The notes: generated from the letters alone by a model not told the origin. A DNA stretch of 64,000 nt from Longispora fulva (GCF_015751905.1 NZ_JADOUF010000001.1:5766001-5830000); one strand, 5' to 3'. Counted from the stretch's first letter, positions 1 through 9,065 are shown. Numbers and translations are program-made.

Positions 1-1350
1 GCGACCTACCAGCCTCCGGCCGGGTGTGCCGGCGACTGGGGCAAGGTCGTGCTCGACATGCACGGCGCGGTGAAGGGCCGGCAGTTCGACCGGCTCGGGG
101 CGCTGTCGATGGGCGGCGTGACCCTCTTCAAGACGTCCACGCCGGAGCCGTCGGCCGAGGGCATCGAGTGGAAGGTCGAGAAGGACGTCACCGCCTACTC
201 GGCGCTGTTCCGCCATGAGCAGCCGGTGTGGATGCTGATCGGCAACGTCGTCAACGACACCTACACCGGGATCCTGGACATCACGGTGGACCTGACGTTC
301 TACGGCGGGAAGGCCAAGGATCCGGCGCACACCGTGCAGCCGCTGGCGGACCTGCGCCGGGAGGGTACCGACCAGGTCGGGACCGTCACGCTGCCGAAGA
401 CGACGGAACGCCTGGTCGCCGAGGTGTACGCGACGGGCTCCGGCGGCGGCTGCGAGGAGTTCTGGTACTCGGTCGCCCCGGCCGACTCGTCGTACTCGTG
501 CGCCGGCGCCCAGGGCCCGTACCGCGAGGTCCAGGTCCTGGTCGACGACAAGCTGGCCGGCATCGCGGCACCGTACCCGCACATCTACACCGGCGGCTGG
601 GGCAACCCGTTCCTCTGGTACGCGGTCCCGGCGCCCCGCGCGTTCAACGTCCGTCCGCTGTCCTATGACCTGGGCCCGTTCCTGGGCAGGCTGACCGACG
701 GCCAGCCGCACAAGCTGGCGGTCCGGGTCGTGGGCGTGCCGGAGGGCCAGTCGGGCTGGGACGTGCCGACGAACGTGCTCTCCTGGCAGGGCTCCGCCCC
801 GGTCACGGGCACGCTGGACGCCGCGAACGACTACCCGGCGAAGAACAACGTCACCTCGGTGGACAAGAAGGTCACGGTGTCCGCCGGCCACCACTTCTCC
901 GCGACGGGCACGCTGCGCACGAGCCGCGGCGTGGTCAGCACCAGCGTCGATCAGACGGTGACGAACGGCAGCACGCACACCTGGACCGACGGCGAGAACC
1001 ACGACGAGCTGGTCGCGACGTGGTCCGACCAGTCGATCGTCACCCGGGTCGGCGGCCCCAACCCGTCGGTGGTCAGGGACAGCAAGCGGTTCTCGATCAA
1101 CGGGTACACCGACGTGAACGAGGCGAACCGCCTGGTCACGAAGATGAGCCTTCTCGACGCGGCCACGGTCATGACCGTCGGCCCCGGCGGGGTGTCCTGG
1201 CTGCGGATGGACGACTCGTTCAGCGGCGAGGCCGGCTACACCTTCGGGGTGCCGCGCCCGGAACGGCACGCGACCTGCGTCTCGCAGGAGACCTACAAGC
1301 TCAACAACCAGGTCACAACCCTTAAAACAGTCAACGGGTACCGGGTCTGA
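1..1350 (+). CDS. Peptide-N4-asparagine amidase A (PNGase A)-like secreted protein, 5' partial
   Basis: The reading frame is open from base 1, so the gene starts upstream of the window; 449 C-terminal residues are visible. PNGase A enzymes release N-glycans from glycoproteins by cleaving the glycosyl-asparagine amide. The middle part carries a stretch like the PNGase A signature: PHIYTGGWGNPFLWY, then a segment ending in YDLGPFLGRLTDGQPH, followed by beta-rich sequence. Paired cysteines (near CEEFWYS and SYSCAG) fit an extracellular, disulfide-bonded protein. The signal peptide would lie outside the window. It ends at TGA 1348-1350 just before a hairpin. The family assignment rests on motif resemblance; no catalytic residue can be named from sequence alone. 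Confidence 0.75.
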   Translation, partial: ATYQPPAGCAGDWGKVVLDMHGAVKGRQFDRLGALSMGGVTLFKTSTPEPSAEGIEWKVEKDVTAYSALFRHEQPVWMLIGNVVNDTYTGILDITVDLTFYGGKAKDPAHTVQPLADLRREGTDQVGTVTLPKTTERLVAEVYATGSGGGCEEFWYSVAPADSSYSCAGAQGPYREVQVLVDDKLAGIAAPYPHIYTGGWGNPFLWYAVPAPRAFNVRPLSYDLGPFLGRLTDGQPHKLAVRVVGVPEGQSGWDVPTNVLSWQGSAPVTGTLDAANDYPAKNNVTSVDKKVTVSAGHHFSATGTLRTSRGVVSTSVDQTVTNGSTHTWTDGENHDELVATWSDQSIVTRVGGPNPSVVRDSKRFSINGYTDVNEANRLVTKMSLLDAATVMTVGPGGVSWLRMDDSFSGEAGYTFGVPRPERHATCVSQETYKLNNQVTTLKTVNGYRV

Positions 1351-1357
1351 GCCCACG

Positions 1358-1389
1358 CTGGTCCGGCCCCGACCCGTGGGCCGGACCAG
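1358..1389. terminator. GC-rich hairpin after the PNGase-like gene
   Basis: An 11-bp perfect inverted repeat (CTGGTCCGGCC at 1358-1368 and its complement at 1379-1389) begins 8 bases after the amidase stop codon. There is no U tract, which is common for actinobacterial terminators. It ends only 12 bases before the next start codon. Confidence 0.6.
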
Positions 1390-1401
1390 TACCCTGAAGG
1401 C

Positions 1402-1626
1402 GTGTCGACCCGTGCAGAGCCCAAGCCGTTACAGATCCGGACCGTGCCGTTCGCCGTGGCCGGGATCGTGTTGTGGGCCCTCGGCGGGATCGGGGTGCTG
1501 GTGTTCGACGGGCCGGCGCACTGGGTGCGCATCTGCGTGGCCGGGGTCGTCATCGGTATCCCGGGGCTGCTCACGATGATCCGGCACGACCGGGGCGAGC
1601 GCCGGGCGGCCGGTCCTCGCGGCTAG
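1402..1626 (+). CDS. Small DUF2530-like membrane protein
   Basis: A 74-residue protein starting at GTG 1402. It has two hydrophobic helices (about residues 17-35 and 42-60), a short cytosolic N terminus, and a basic C terminus (RHDRGERR). Length, the two-helix layout and the residues PLQIRTVPFAVAG resemble DUF2530 proteins of actinobacteria, whose function is unknown. It follows the amidase hairpin closely, and its last 4 bases overlap the end of the convergent membrane gene. Confidence 0.65.
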   Translation: MSTRAEPKPLQIRTVPFAVAGIVLWALGGIGVLVFDGPAHWVRICVAGVVIGIPGLLTMIRHDRGERRAAGPRG

Positions 1627-2234
1627 CACTTCGGGGCGGGGGTCATCGCGGCGATCTTCGCGACCGGGACCGAGACGACCCGCCCGTCGGAGGCCCGCCG
1701 GACCCGGATCGACGTCGGGTTGACCGAGGCCAGCATCGCCCCGCACACGTCCGACTCGTCCGTCCTGGTGACCCTGATCTGGGTGCCGCCCTCCTCCACC
1801 GGCGGGACGAACCACAACAGCCCCACGCCGACGACCATGGCGAGCAGCGCGCCCGCCGTGGCCAGCACGGCCCGCTGGAACCCGGCGACGATCCGCCCCG
1901 GCTCCTCGCCCCGCGCCTGGTACCAGGCGAGCAGGGCCTGTGGGCTCCGCGCGGCCCTCGGCCAGCCGTACGCCGCCCGGTAGGCGCCGAAAAGCGCCCC
2001 GGCCGCGAGCAGCACCGCCAGGCCCGCCAGGACGCCCACCGTGATCCGCGCCCACACCGGCAGCGCCGTCAGGGTGTCCTTGCCGATCAGCGCGCCCGCC
2101 AGCCCGAACAGCCCCAGCGCCGCCGTCAGACCGGGGATCCACAGAGCCGCGACCTTGCGGATCTCGGCCACCGGCCCGCCCTCGGCCACCAGTTCCGCGA
2201 CGGCCGCCGCCCGGTCGGCCTCCTCCTGCTCCAT
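1623..2234 (-). CDS. Hypothetical membrane protein
   Basis: A 203-residue protein; I place the start at ATG 2234 (MEQEEADRAAAV). Earlier in-frame starts would run far into the upstream region shared with the divergent lipoprotein gene. It has an acidic cytosolic N terminus, two hydrophobic helices around residues 33-50 and 58-80, a basic loop, a third helix around 122-142, and a C-terminal domain of about 60 residues that would be outside the membrane, with one cysteine mid-domain and a terminal cysteine. I do not recognise a family. It is transcribed away from the lipoprotein gene at 2367. Confidence 0.6.
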   Translation of the reverse strand: MEQEEADRAAAVAELVAEGGPVAEIRKVAALWIPGLTAALGLFGLAGALIGKDTLTALPVWARITVGVLAGLAVLLAAGALFGAYRAAYGWPRAARSPQALLAWYQARGEEPGRIVAGFQRAVLATAGALLAMVVGVGLLWFVPPVEEGGTQIRVTRTDESDVCGAMLASVNPTSIRVRRASDGRVVSVPVAKIAAMTPAPKC

Positions 2235-2366
2235 ACCGGAAACCCTACGCCCGGCGCACTGACCACTATTCGACAATGTCGAACTCGCGACGGCCCACTG
2301 GCGCAACCTGTCCCATCCTGTAGGCACAACTGCCGGCGACGGGCCGGCCGCCCCTGGGGAGTACAG

Positions 2367-3296
2367 ATGCACGTGGCTCTACGCGTCACCGCCGTACTGG
2401 CACTGGCCGCCACGCTGACCACCGGCTGCGGGCCGGGCGGCAAGGGTTCGGCCGACTCCGGTTCCGGCGGCGGCGCAGACAAGGGCAAGGTCGCGGACGC
2501 CACCAAGCCGCAGACCAAGGAGATCGGCAAGACGATCTGGGCCGACGGGCTCAAATGGGAGCTCAAGTCGGCGCAGTACACGCCGAAGGCCGACAACGGG
2601 TACGACCTGAAGGTCGACGCCGTGGTCACCAACGAGTTCAAGGCCACCCGGATCGACGGCTGGCCCGACGTGACCATCACGATCAACGGCGCGGACGCGA
2701 ACCTGACGACCGGCAGCACCGCGCCGCCGGCGCCCGGCGAGAGCACCCCGGTGCCGCTCGCGCACACCGGTTACGCCACGGCGGACAAGCCGTTCACCTT
2801 CGAGGGCGCGAAGATCGTGTTCGGCGCGGCGGGGCAGCAGCAGGCCGTCGTACCGCTGACCAGCGGGACCCTCGTCGCCAACAAGCCGGTGGACGTGGCG
2901 ATGACCGCGCCGCTGACCGCCGGCCGGATGACCATGACCCCGAAGTCGGCGCAGGTCCGCTCCGACACGTCCATCGGGTCGAACAACGTCCGCGACCTGA
3001 AGAAGGGCGCCCGCAGCGTGACCTTCGTCTTCGACCTCACGGGCACGCCCTCGGCGTACGGCTTCAACGTCGACGGCGCCTGCTTCCGGCTCGTGATGCC
3101 GAACGGACAGACCCTCGGCCCGGAGACCGCCCCGATCCTGGCGATCTACCCGGACAAGCCGCTGTACCAGAACCAGGTCGTCACGTTCGTCGTCGAGGAC
3201 GGCGCGGACGGCGACTACACGCTGAAGCTCGTCGACGACGCCGGCGAGGGCAAGCCCTCGGCCGGCGCGAAGCTGACCCTAAAGCTCACTCAGTAA
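2367..3296 (+). CDS. Secreted lipoprotein with Ig-like (DUF4352-type) region
   Basis: A 309-residue protein starting at ATG 2367. The N terminus has a lipoprotein signal with lipobox LTTGC near residue 21, then a Gly/Ser/Lys linker and beta-rich sequence. The segment from about residue 55 (GKTIWADGLKWELKSAQYTP) resembles telokin/DUF4352-type Ig-like lipoprotein domains, and the second half may be another such domain. The role is unknown, probably cell-surface binding. Its last 18 bases overlap the end of the convergent sacsin-like gene. It shares a short divergent promoter region with the membrane gene at 1623-2234. Confidence 0.65.
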   Translation: MHVALRVTAVLALAATLTTGCGPGGKGSADSGSGGGADKGKVADATKPQTKEIGKTIWADGLKWELKSAQYTPKADNGYDLKVDAVVTNEFKATRIDGWPDVTITINGADANLTTGSTAPPAPGESTPVPLAHTGYATADKPFTFEGAKIVFGAAGQQQAVVPLTSGTLVANKPVDVAMTAPLTAGRMTMTPKSAQVRSDTSIGSNNVRDLKKGARSVTFVFDLTGTPSAYGFNVDGACFRLVMPNGQTLGPETAPILAIYPDKPLYQNQVVTFVVEDGADGDYTLKLVDDAGEGKPSAGAKLTLKLTQ

Positions 3297-5783
3297 CGGG
3301 GCGTCGAGCAGGTCGGCGACCGGCAGCCCGCCGAGAACGGGACGCCGGTCGCCGAGCCGGTCGAGCAGCCAGGGCTGGTCGACCACGACGACGTCTGCGG
3401 CCGGTACGACCACGTCGGGCGCGACCCGGACCATGACCGGCGGTTCGAGGCCGAAGTCCGCGGCGGCGATCCGGCCGTAGATGTCGGCGAGGAGTTCCGG
3501 GGTCGCCGTGCGGTCGGGGTCGCCGAGCCGGTCGAGCAGGTCCCCGCACGCCTCGCGGTCGTTGAGGATCGCCGCCACGTCCGGCCACGCGCCGAGCAGG
3601 GCCGCCGCCGGGGTGGCGAGTTCGTAGAGCCCGACGAGGGCCGGGGAGGTCGTGGTCTCCCGGGGGCGGAGTCCGTTGAGGACGGGCTGCTGGCCGAGCC
3701 ACCATTTCGAGTACGACGGCACGGTCATGCTGCTGCCGTCCTCCAGGACCACCCGGGTCGGCTGTACGAGAGCCTCGCGGTGCTCGAGGAGCAGCGGCAG
3801 CGCGCCGGCCCAGTCGTCGACCCACTCCAGGTCGCGCAGGGCCACGAGCTGTTCGATCAGGGCGTCCTGGCCCCACAGCGCCGCCCAGTCCGCCGCGCCG
3901 TCGAGGTGCAGCTCCTCCAGGTCGGCGACGAGCACCTCGGTCATGTCGACCACGGCGAACGTCTCGAGGACCCCGACGGCGACCAGGGCGGCGTCGGAGA
4001 CGGACCCGTCCGCGAGGCGCTCCGGGTCGCAGATCCCGAACGGCGAGTCCGGGGCGACGACCGCCGCGAGCCGACCACCGGGCAGCAGCAGCTCACCGGC
4101 CGGATACCACTCGCCGTCGTCGGCAGGCAGGGCCAGCTCGGCCAGCCAGGGCTCCTCGCCCGGCAGCAGTTCCGCTGCGGCCACCAGGGCGAGGACGGCA
4201 TCGGCGATCGGGGCCGGGTCCTCGCTGTCGTAGGAGGTGGCCACGGTGCCGCGGACGAAATCGTCGGTCAGGATCGACCTCGGGGTCGCCGGCCGCGCGC
4301 CCAGCCGCTCCAGCAGCGGGTCGACGGCGTCGGGGTGCACCACCCGCAGGCCCAGCGCGGACAGGTCCGGCAGTTCCGTGTCGGGTAGCAGCAGGCCCTT
4401 CGCGCCGGTCACCGTGCGGCCGTCGGTCAGCGGCACGGGCAGCGCGCCCAGCTCGCCGAGGTCGGCGTCTGACAGGCCACTGTAGAGCGTGCGCCACCAG
4501 GCGGCCTCGCGGCCCAGACCGGAGACGAGGTCGACGATCTCGGCCGTCGCCAGCCGGCGGACGCCGAGGCGGCTGAGCCCCTTGATCCGGTACCAGCCGA
4601 CGGGCAGCACCCCGTCCACCGCCTCGGCCAGGGGCGCGACGATCGCGTCCGGCACCGTGACGGCGTCGCGGGGCGTGTGCCCGCCGGGCAGCCACGGCCG
4701 CTCGGTGAGGGTGGCGATCAACCGGTCGCGCAGAGCCGCGTCGAAAGCGCCGGCCGGGAACCCGGCCTCCAGCACGGCGGACAGCTCGCTGGCCGGGCCG
4801 GTCTCGTCGCCGACCAACAGGTCCGCGATGGCGTCGGCGGCCTGGCCGATCAGGAAGTCGGTCAGCGGACCGGCCTGGATGTGCTGCCGGGTGGTGTCCA
4901 GCGGGAACGTGCCGATCAGACGGACCGGCAGGCTGATCCGCTCGGAGCTGGGCGTGGGGGCGTGCACGACCTGGTCGGGGCCGGCCCCGTTCGCCGCGGC
5001 GATCACCCACCAGTGGGTCCGGACGTGCTCCTCGGCCGGTCGGTCGGCGAGCAGCGCCGGGTCGAGGGTGCCGTCGCGCCGGGCGATCCGCCAGCGCCCG
5101 CACACCTCGGCCTTCTCGATCACCCGGCCGGGCAGGTCGACACTGGCCAGGTCGAGGGCGAGCAGGAGCGCCGGGTCGAAGTCGTCGAGGACGGCCTTGA
5201 TCGCCGCCGGCTCGCGGAGGGGGAGGCGGACCTCCGTCGTCCAGCCCTCGGCGGGCGGACCTGACGGGTCCCAAGGTAGACGGAGGACGGGTACACCGCC
5301 CCGTCGCTCCGCTTCCGCACGTATATGCGGAATATCGGAAATTATAGCGGCGGTCTCCGCCGCGGAGAAGCGCACCCCACCTGTGGTGGAGAGGATTTCC
5401 GGCTCGTCGGTGACCGCGAGGACGGCGGAGAAGCCGACCCCGAACCGGCCGGTGGAACCGTCCTCGCGCTTGCTGGACGCCCGCAGCGAGGTGAGCGCGT
5501 CCAGTCCGGCCCGGGTGAGCGGCTCGCCGTCGTTGGCCACGCTGAGCGTGTCGCCGTCGAGTCTGATCCGGACGGTGGTGGCCCCGGCGTCGGCGGCGTT
5601 GGTGAGGAGTTCGACGAGGAGCCGGTCGGCGTACCCGCCGTGCAGGAGGTCCTCCTCGGCGTTGGCGTCCTCGCGGAACCGGGTCGGGGAGTCCCGCCAG
5701 GCGGCCAGGATCGCCGCACGGCGGCGGGCCAACTCCTCGTGGCCCGCCGGGTGCTCAGAGCTCGTCAAGGGCAGAGTCGTCAT
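3279..5783 (-). CDS. Sacsin-like N-terminal ATP-binding (HATPase) protein
   Basis: An 834-residue protein with ATG start at 5783, overlapping the end of the DUF3027 gene by 29 bases; a TTG at 5768 is an alternative. The first 170 residues form a GHKL/Hsp90-type ATP-binding fold: the N-box region ELLTNAADAGA, then SVANDGEPLTRAGLDAL (G1 box) and STGRFGVGFSAVLAV (G2 box). This is the pattern of sacsin-repeat N-terminal domains found alone in many actinobacteria. The remaining 650 residues are acidic and leucine-rich without a domain I recognise. A chaperone-like or histidine-kinase-like ATPase role is inferred from the fold; no partner is known. Its place next to DUF3027 suggests co-expression. 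Confidence 0.8.
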   Translation of the reverse strand: MTTLPLTSSEHPAGHEELARRRAAILAAWRDSPTRFREDANAEEDLLHGGYADRLLVELLTNAADAGATTVRIRLDGDTLSVANDGEPLTRAGLDALTSLRASSKREDGSTGRFGVGFSAVLAVTDEPEILSTTGGVRFSAAETAAIISDIPHIRAEAERRGGVPVLRLPWDPSGPPAEGWTTEVRLPLREPAAIKAVLDDFDPALLLALDLASVDLPGRVIEKAEVCGRWRIARRDGTLDPALLADRPAEEHVRTHWWVIAAANGAGPDQVVHAPTPSSERISLPVRLIGTFPLDTTRQHIQAGPLTDFLIGQAADAIADLLVGDETGPASELSAVLEAGFPAGAFDAALRDRLIATLTERPWLPGGHTPRDAVTVPDAIVAPLAEAVDGVLPVGWYRIKGLSRLGVRRLATAEIVDLVSGLGREAAWWRTLYSGLSDADLGELGALPVPLTDGRTVTGAKGLLLPDTELPDLSALGLRVVHPDAVDPLLERLGARPATPRSILTDDFVRGTVATSYDSEDPAPIADAVLALVAAAELLPGEEPWLAELALPADDGEWYPAGELLLPGGRLAAVVAPDSPFGICDPERLADGSVSDAALVAVGVLETFAVVDMTEVLVADLEELHLDGAADWAALWGQDALIEQLVALRDLEWVDDWAGALPLLLEHREALVQPTRVVLEDGSSMTVPSYSKWWLGQQPVLNGLRPRETTTSPALVGLYELATPAAALLGAWPDVAAILNDREACGDLLDRLGDPDRTATPELLADIYGRIAAADFGLEPPVMVRVAPDVVVPAADVVVVDQPWLLDRLGDRRPVLGGLPVADLLDAPLLSEL

Positions 5784-6528
5784 AGGCGGGGCCGGTCGGC
5801 TCGGGCTCGACCGGGGTCTCGACGAACAGCTCCGAGAACGCGCCACAGCCGTGGTCGCCGGTGACGACCTTGCCGTCGTCGGCCGCGTACTCGTTCGAGC
5901 AGACGCCGAAGTCCTGGCGCAGCAGGCCGGCGAGCGGCAGGAAGAACCCGCAGCCGGCGCACTGGGCGTTGTCCGGGGCCGCCTTGGCGATCGGGGCGTT
6001 GGGGCCGTGCTCGCCCTCGTACCAGCGCTGGGCGGCGTCCAGGCGGCCCGTGCGGCTCAGCACCCGGGGCCGGCCGAGGCCGATCTCCCAGGACACCTCC
6101 TCGACGGCGGGGTCGTCCGACAGCACGTACGCCGGGGCGAGCCGGTCGTCGTCCGGGGCCGTGGGCAGCAGGTCACCGACGCCGACGTCGCCGGCCTGGA
6201 TCCGCTCGTTCCACGGCACCCACTCGGGGGTGGTCAGGGCGTCCGGGCCGGGCAGCAGCGTCGTCTCGCACACGGTGACGTGCTTGCTGCGCGAGATCCG
6301 GGTGACGGTGACGGACCAGTGCCAGCCCCGATAGCCGGCCAGCAGGCACTCGTAGAAGTGGGTGACGAGGCGCTCGCCCTCGGCCACGGCCTCGGTGTGC
6401 TTGCCGACGCTGTCGGCCGCCTCGGGAATCGATACCAACAGGGCGTCACGGGCAAGGTCCGTGGCATCCGCGCAGACCTGATCAATTCGGGCCGTACGGG
6501 TGCGGGAACGAATTACTGCGCTGGTCAC
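5755..6528 (-). CDS. DUF3027 family protein
   Basis: A 257-residue protein starting at GTG 6528. Near the C terminus it has a cysteine cluster: CAGCGFF, then CSNEYAADDGKVVTGDHGCG, a probable small metal site. The body (YRGWHWSVTV, residues WVPWNERI, LGRPRVLS) matches my recollection of DUF3027, an actinobacterial family of unknown function. It diverges from mqnB across only 17 bases, so the two promoters must overlap one another or the genes. Its 3' end overlaps the start of the sacsin-like gene by 29 bases, which suggests translational coupling. Confidence 0.85.
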   Translation of the reverse strand: MTSAVIRSRTRTARIDQVCADATDLARDALLVSIPEAADSVGKHTEAVAEGERLVTHFYECLLAGYRGWHWSVTVTRISRSKHVTVCETTLLPGPDALTTPEWVPWNERIQAGDVGVGDLLPTAPDDDRLAPAYVLSDDPAVEEVSWEIGLGRPRVLSRTGRLDAAQRWYEGEHGPNAPIAKAAPDNAQCAGCGFFLPLAGLLRQDFGVCSNEYAADDGKVVTGDHGCGAFSELFVETPVEPEPTGPAYDDSALDEL

Positions 6529-6545
6529 CCGCCTATTCTCGCATC

Positions 6546-7130
6546 ATGCGAACGCTCATCGTCACTGCCGTCGAGGCCGAGGCCGCCGCCGTCCGGGCCG
6601 CGTCCCCCGAGCTGGAGGTGTACCCGGTCGGGGTCGGGATCGCGGCAGCCGCGGCGGGGACCGCGACATTGCTGGCCAGGGGCACGTACGACCGGGTGAT
6701 CAGCGCCGGGATCGCCGGTGGGTTCGTCGGGCGGGCGGAGATCGGGGACGTCGTGATCGGTACCCGAACGGTCTCCCCCGAGCTCGGCGCGCACTCCCCC
6801 GACGGGTTCCTGCCGATCGAGACGCTCGGATTCGGCTCGTCGTGGTTCGCGGCGGAGGCACTCGGGGTGGCCGGCACGTTCGGGGAGATCCTGTGCGTGC
6901 AGAGCGTCACCGGGACGGCCGGCGGGGCCGGGGAGCTGGCCGCGCGGTACCCGGACGCCGTGGCCGAGGCCATGGAGGGCTTCGGGGTCGCGACAGCCGC
7001 CCACCTCGCGGGGGTACGGTTCGGAGAGCTGAGAACGATCTCCAACCTGATCGGCCCGCGCGACACCTCGGCCTGGCGCTTCGGGGCCGCCCTCGCCGCG
7101 CTGACCACGGCCTGCAAGGAGCTGACGTGA
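6546..7130 (+). CDS. mqnB: Futalosine hydrolase
   Basis: A 194-residue nucleoside-phosphorylase-fold enzyme that hydrolyses futalosine to dehypoxanthine futalosine and hypoxanthine in the futalosine route to menaquinone. Evidence: the phosphorylase-type N terminus MRTLIVTAVEAEA, the glycine-rich VISAGIAGGFVGRAEIGDVV, the mid-protein QSVTGTAGGA, and the C-terminal EGFGVATAAHLAGV followed by ISNLIGPRDTSAWRF, where the conserved acidic residue contacts the nucleoside in this family. It starts at ATG 6546. The stop codon overlaps the GTG of mqnD (GTGA), so both genes are probably translated together. The other mqn genes are not in the window. Confidence 0.92.
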   Translation: MRTLIVTAVEAEAAAVRAASPELEVYPVGVGIAAAAAGTATLLARGTYDRVISAGIAGGFVGRAEIGDVVIGTRTVSPELGAHSPDGFLPIETLGFGSSWFAAEALGVAGTFGEILCVQSVTGTAGGAGELAARYPDAVAEAMEGFGVATAAHLAGVRFGELRTISNLIGPRDTSAWRFGAALAALTTACKELT

Positions 7131-7915
7131 AGGTCGCCTACTCCCCCTGCCCCAACGACACGTTCGTCTTCCACGCCCTGGCCCACGGCCTGGTCCCGGG
7201 GGCGCCGGCCCTCGACGTGACCTTCGCTGACGTGGACGTGACGAACACCTCGGCGGCGACCGGCGAGTACGACCTGGTGAAGGTCTCCTACGCGGCCCTG
7301 CCCTGGCTGCTGGACTCCTACGAGCTGCTGCCCTGCGGCGGCGCGCTCGGCCGGGGCTGCGGGCCGCTGGTGGTCACCCGGCCGGGGGTCACCCCGCGCA
7401 CCGTGGCGGTGCCGGGCGACCGGACGACGGCGTATCTGCTGTTCCGGTTGTGGGCCCAGACGGAGTACCAGATAACGGTGGTGCCCTTCCACGAGATCAT
7501 GCCCGGGGTGGCCGCGGGGCGCTGGGACGCCGGCCTCGTCATCCACGAGGCCCGGTTCACCTACCAGGAGCACGGCCTCGTCGCGCTGGCCGACCTCGGC
7601 GAGTGGTGGGAGGGCGAGACCGGGCTGCCGATCCCGCTCGGCGCGATCCTGGCCCACAAGGACCGGGTGGACCCCGCCCGGGCAGCAGAGTGGGTGCGCG
7701 CCTCGGTCCGGCACGCGTGGGCGTATCCGGCGGCGAGCCAGGACTACGTGATGGCGCACGCCCAGGAACTGTCCCCGGACGTGGCGGCCCAGCACATCGA
7801 CCTGTACGTGAACGAGTTCACCGAGGACCTGGGCGACGAGGGGTACGCGGCGATCGAGGCCCTACTGGGCAGGGCCTCGGCCGCTGGTCTGATCCCCGCG
7901 GTGGCGGTGCGCTAG
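7127..7915 (+). CDS. mqnD: 1,4-dihydroxy-6-naphthoate synthase
   Basis: A 262-residue protein that converts cyclic dehypoxanthine futalosine to 1,4-dihydroxy-6-naphthoate in menaquinone biosynthesis. It has the family's periplasmic-binding-protein-like fold: MKVAYSPCPNDTFVFHALAHG at the N terminus (GTG start at 7127), DLVKVSYAALPWLLDSYELL, and AGLVIHEARFTYQEHGL, which holds the catalytic histidine of the family. Length is typical. It overlaps mqnB by 4 bases and ends with a 4-base overlap with the convergent cold-shock gene. Confidence 0.93.
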   Translation: MKVAYSPCPNDTFVFHALAHGLVPGAPALDVTFADVDVTNTSAATGEYDLVKVSYAALPWLLDSYELLPCGGALGRGCGPLVVTRPGVTPRTVAVPGDRTTAYLLFRLWAQTEYQITVVPFHEIMPGVAAGRWDAGLVIHEARFTYQEHGLVALADLGEWWEGETGLPIPLGAILAHKDRVDPARAAEWVRASVRHAWAYPAASQDYVMAHAQELSPDVAAQHIDLYVNEFTEDLGDEGYAAIEALLGRASAAGLIPAVAVR

Positions 7916-8322
7916 TTGCCCGAGCCGCCGGGGCTGCCGATCGCCAGCTCGTTGGCGACGGCGTGCACGACCTCGGCGAACTTGGCCGCGGCCTTCTTGT
8001 CCGGGTAGCGCCCGCGCTGGAGGTCCGGCTGCACCTTGGACTCCAGCACCTTGATCATGTCCTCGATGAGGCTGTGCAGCTCCTCCGGCGAACGGCGGCG
8101 CAGCTCGGTCAGCGAGACCGGCGCGTCGAGGATCTTCACCTGGAGCGCCTGGTCGCCCCGGCGGCTCTCCACGATGCCGAACTCGACCTTCTGGCCGGGG
8201 GTCAGCGCGGCGACACCGGACGGCAGGGCTGCCTTGTGCACGAAGACGTCGCCGCCCTCGTCCCGGGTGAGGAACCCGAATCCCTTGCCCTCGTCGTACC
8301 ACTTCACGCGACCGGTGGGCAC
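7912..8322 (-). CDS. Cold-shock domain protein with C-terminal extension
   Basis: A 136-residue protein starting at GTG 8322 behind GAGGT. Residues 1-65 form a cold-shock domain: GRVKWYDEGKGFGFL (RNP-1-like) and GDVFVHKAAL (RNP-2-like). A helical extension of about 70 residues follows, ending in Gly/Ser. Typical stand-alone CSPs have 65-70 residues; this longer form is common next to the futalosine genes in actinobacteria. It probably binds single-stranded RNA or DNA. It lies 16 bases after the HAD phosphatase gene on the same strand and probably shares its transcript. Confidence 0.88.
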   Translation of the reverse strand: MPTGRVKWYDEGKGFGFLTRDEGGDVFVHKAALPSGVAALTPGQKVEFGIVESRRGDQALQVKILDAPVSLTELRRRSPEELHSLIEDMIKVLESKVQPDLQRGRYPDKKAAAKFAEVVHAVANELAIGSPGGSGN

Positions 8323-8338
8323 AGCGGGACCTCACATT

Positions 8339-8950
8339 TCATTTACGGATAACAGGGCCCTTAAGGCTATCCAGGGTCGCCAGGTCCAGCCAAGTGAGAT
8401 CCTGGAGCACCAGGTCAGCGCCCGCCTCGCGCAACTCGTCCGCCGTGCAGTGCCCCGTCGTGACCCCGATCGCCGGCACTCCGGCGCTGCGGGCGGCGGC
8501 CATGTCGGCGGTGTGGTCGCCGACGTACGCGACCGGGCGGTGCTCGCGGAGCGCGTCCGCCTTGCCTTCGCCCCAGGCGAGCCCGACGACGTGTTCGACG
8601 TCGAGCGCGAAGTACTCCAGGTGCAGGCGGGCCTGCGGGGCGTTCTTGGCCGTGATCACCACCGGGGTGGTGGCGGCGAGCGCCTCGCGGGCCCCGGGGA
8701 GCAGGTCGACGGCGGGGATCGCGTACTCCGGGTACAGCGCCCGGTACGCGGCCACCATCTCCTCGACCCGGTCCTCGGGCACCCACTGGGCGATCTCCCA
8801 CTGCAGGGGCGGGCCGAGCCGGCCGACGACGAGGTCGACGTCGATGTCCAGCCCGTACCGGGCGTTGAGCTGGTGGTAGACCGCCCCGATCCCGCGCCGG
8901 CTGTCGATCAGGGTCATGTCCAGGTCGAATCCGACAAGGGGACGTGGCAC
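8339..8950 (-). CDS. HAD-family phosphatase (phosphoglycolate phosphatase-like)
   Basis: A 203-residue HAD hydrolase. Motif I is GFDLDMTLIDS (nucleophile Asp and general acid Asp), motif II is VVITAKNA, a lysine follows in the GEGKADAL region, and motif III is YVGDHTADMAAARSAGV. The cap sits between motifs I and II, as in C1-type enzymes. I chose GTG 8950 because AGGAG lies 5 bases upstream; GTG 8956, two codons earlier, is only one base from that sequence. The substrate cannot be predicted. It is followed 16 bases later by the cold-shock gene. Confidence 0.85.
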   Translation of the reverse strand: MPRPLVGFDLDMTLIDSRRGIGAVYHQLNARYGLDIDVDLVVGRLGPPLQWEIAQWVPEDRVEEMVAAYRALYPEYAIPAVDLLPGAREALAATTPVVITAKNAPQARLHLEYFALDVEHVVGLAWGEGKADALREHRPVAYVGDHTADMAAARSAGVPAIGVTTGHCTADELREAGADLVLQDLTWLDLATLDSLKGPVIRK

Positions 8951-9028
8951 GGACACTCCTTGACAGCGACGGCGTTCGATGCAACTCTTAGGAAAGTTTC
9001 CTAAGAAGTCAGCTCTCCTCCTCCGAGG

Positions 9029-9065
9029 CGATGGCCGGTCCGGACGATCTCCGGGCCGGCCATCG
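9029..9065 (-). terminator. Hairpin terminator after the 67-residue gene
   Basis: A 10-bp perfect stem (CGATGGCCGG at 9029-9038 and complement at 9056-9065) lies 17 bases past the stop of the small gene at 9082. Flanking CTCCTCC and GGAGGAG sequences could extend it. Confidence 0.65.

Noticed and set aside
7912..8322. Possibility that the extended cold-shock protein is a fusion or frameshift artefact
   Set aside because: The extension is helical, has normal codon use and ends in a clean stop; similar lengths are familiar in actinobacteria.
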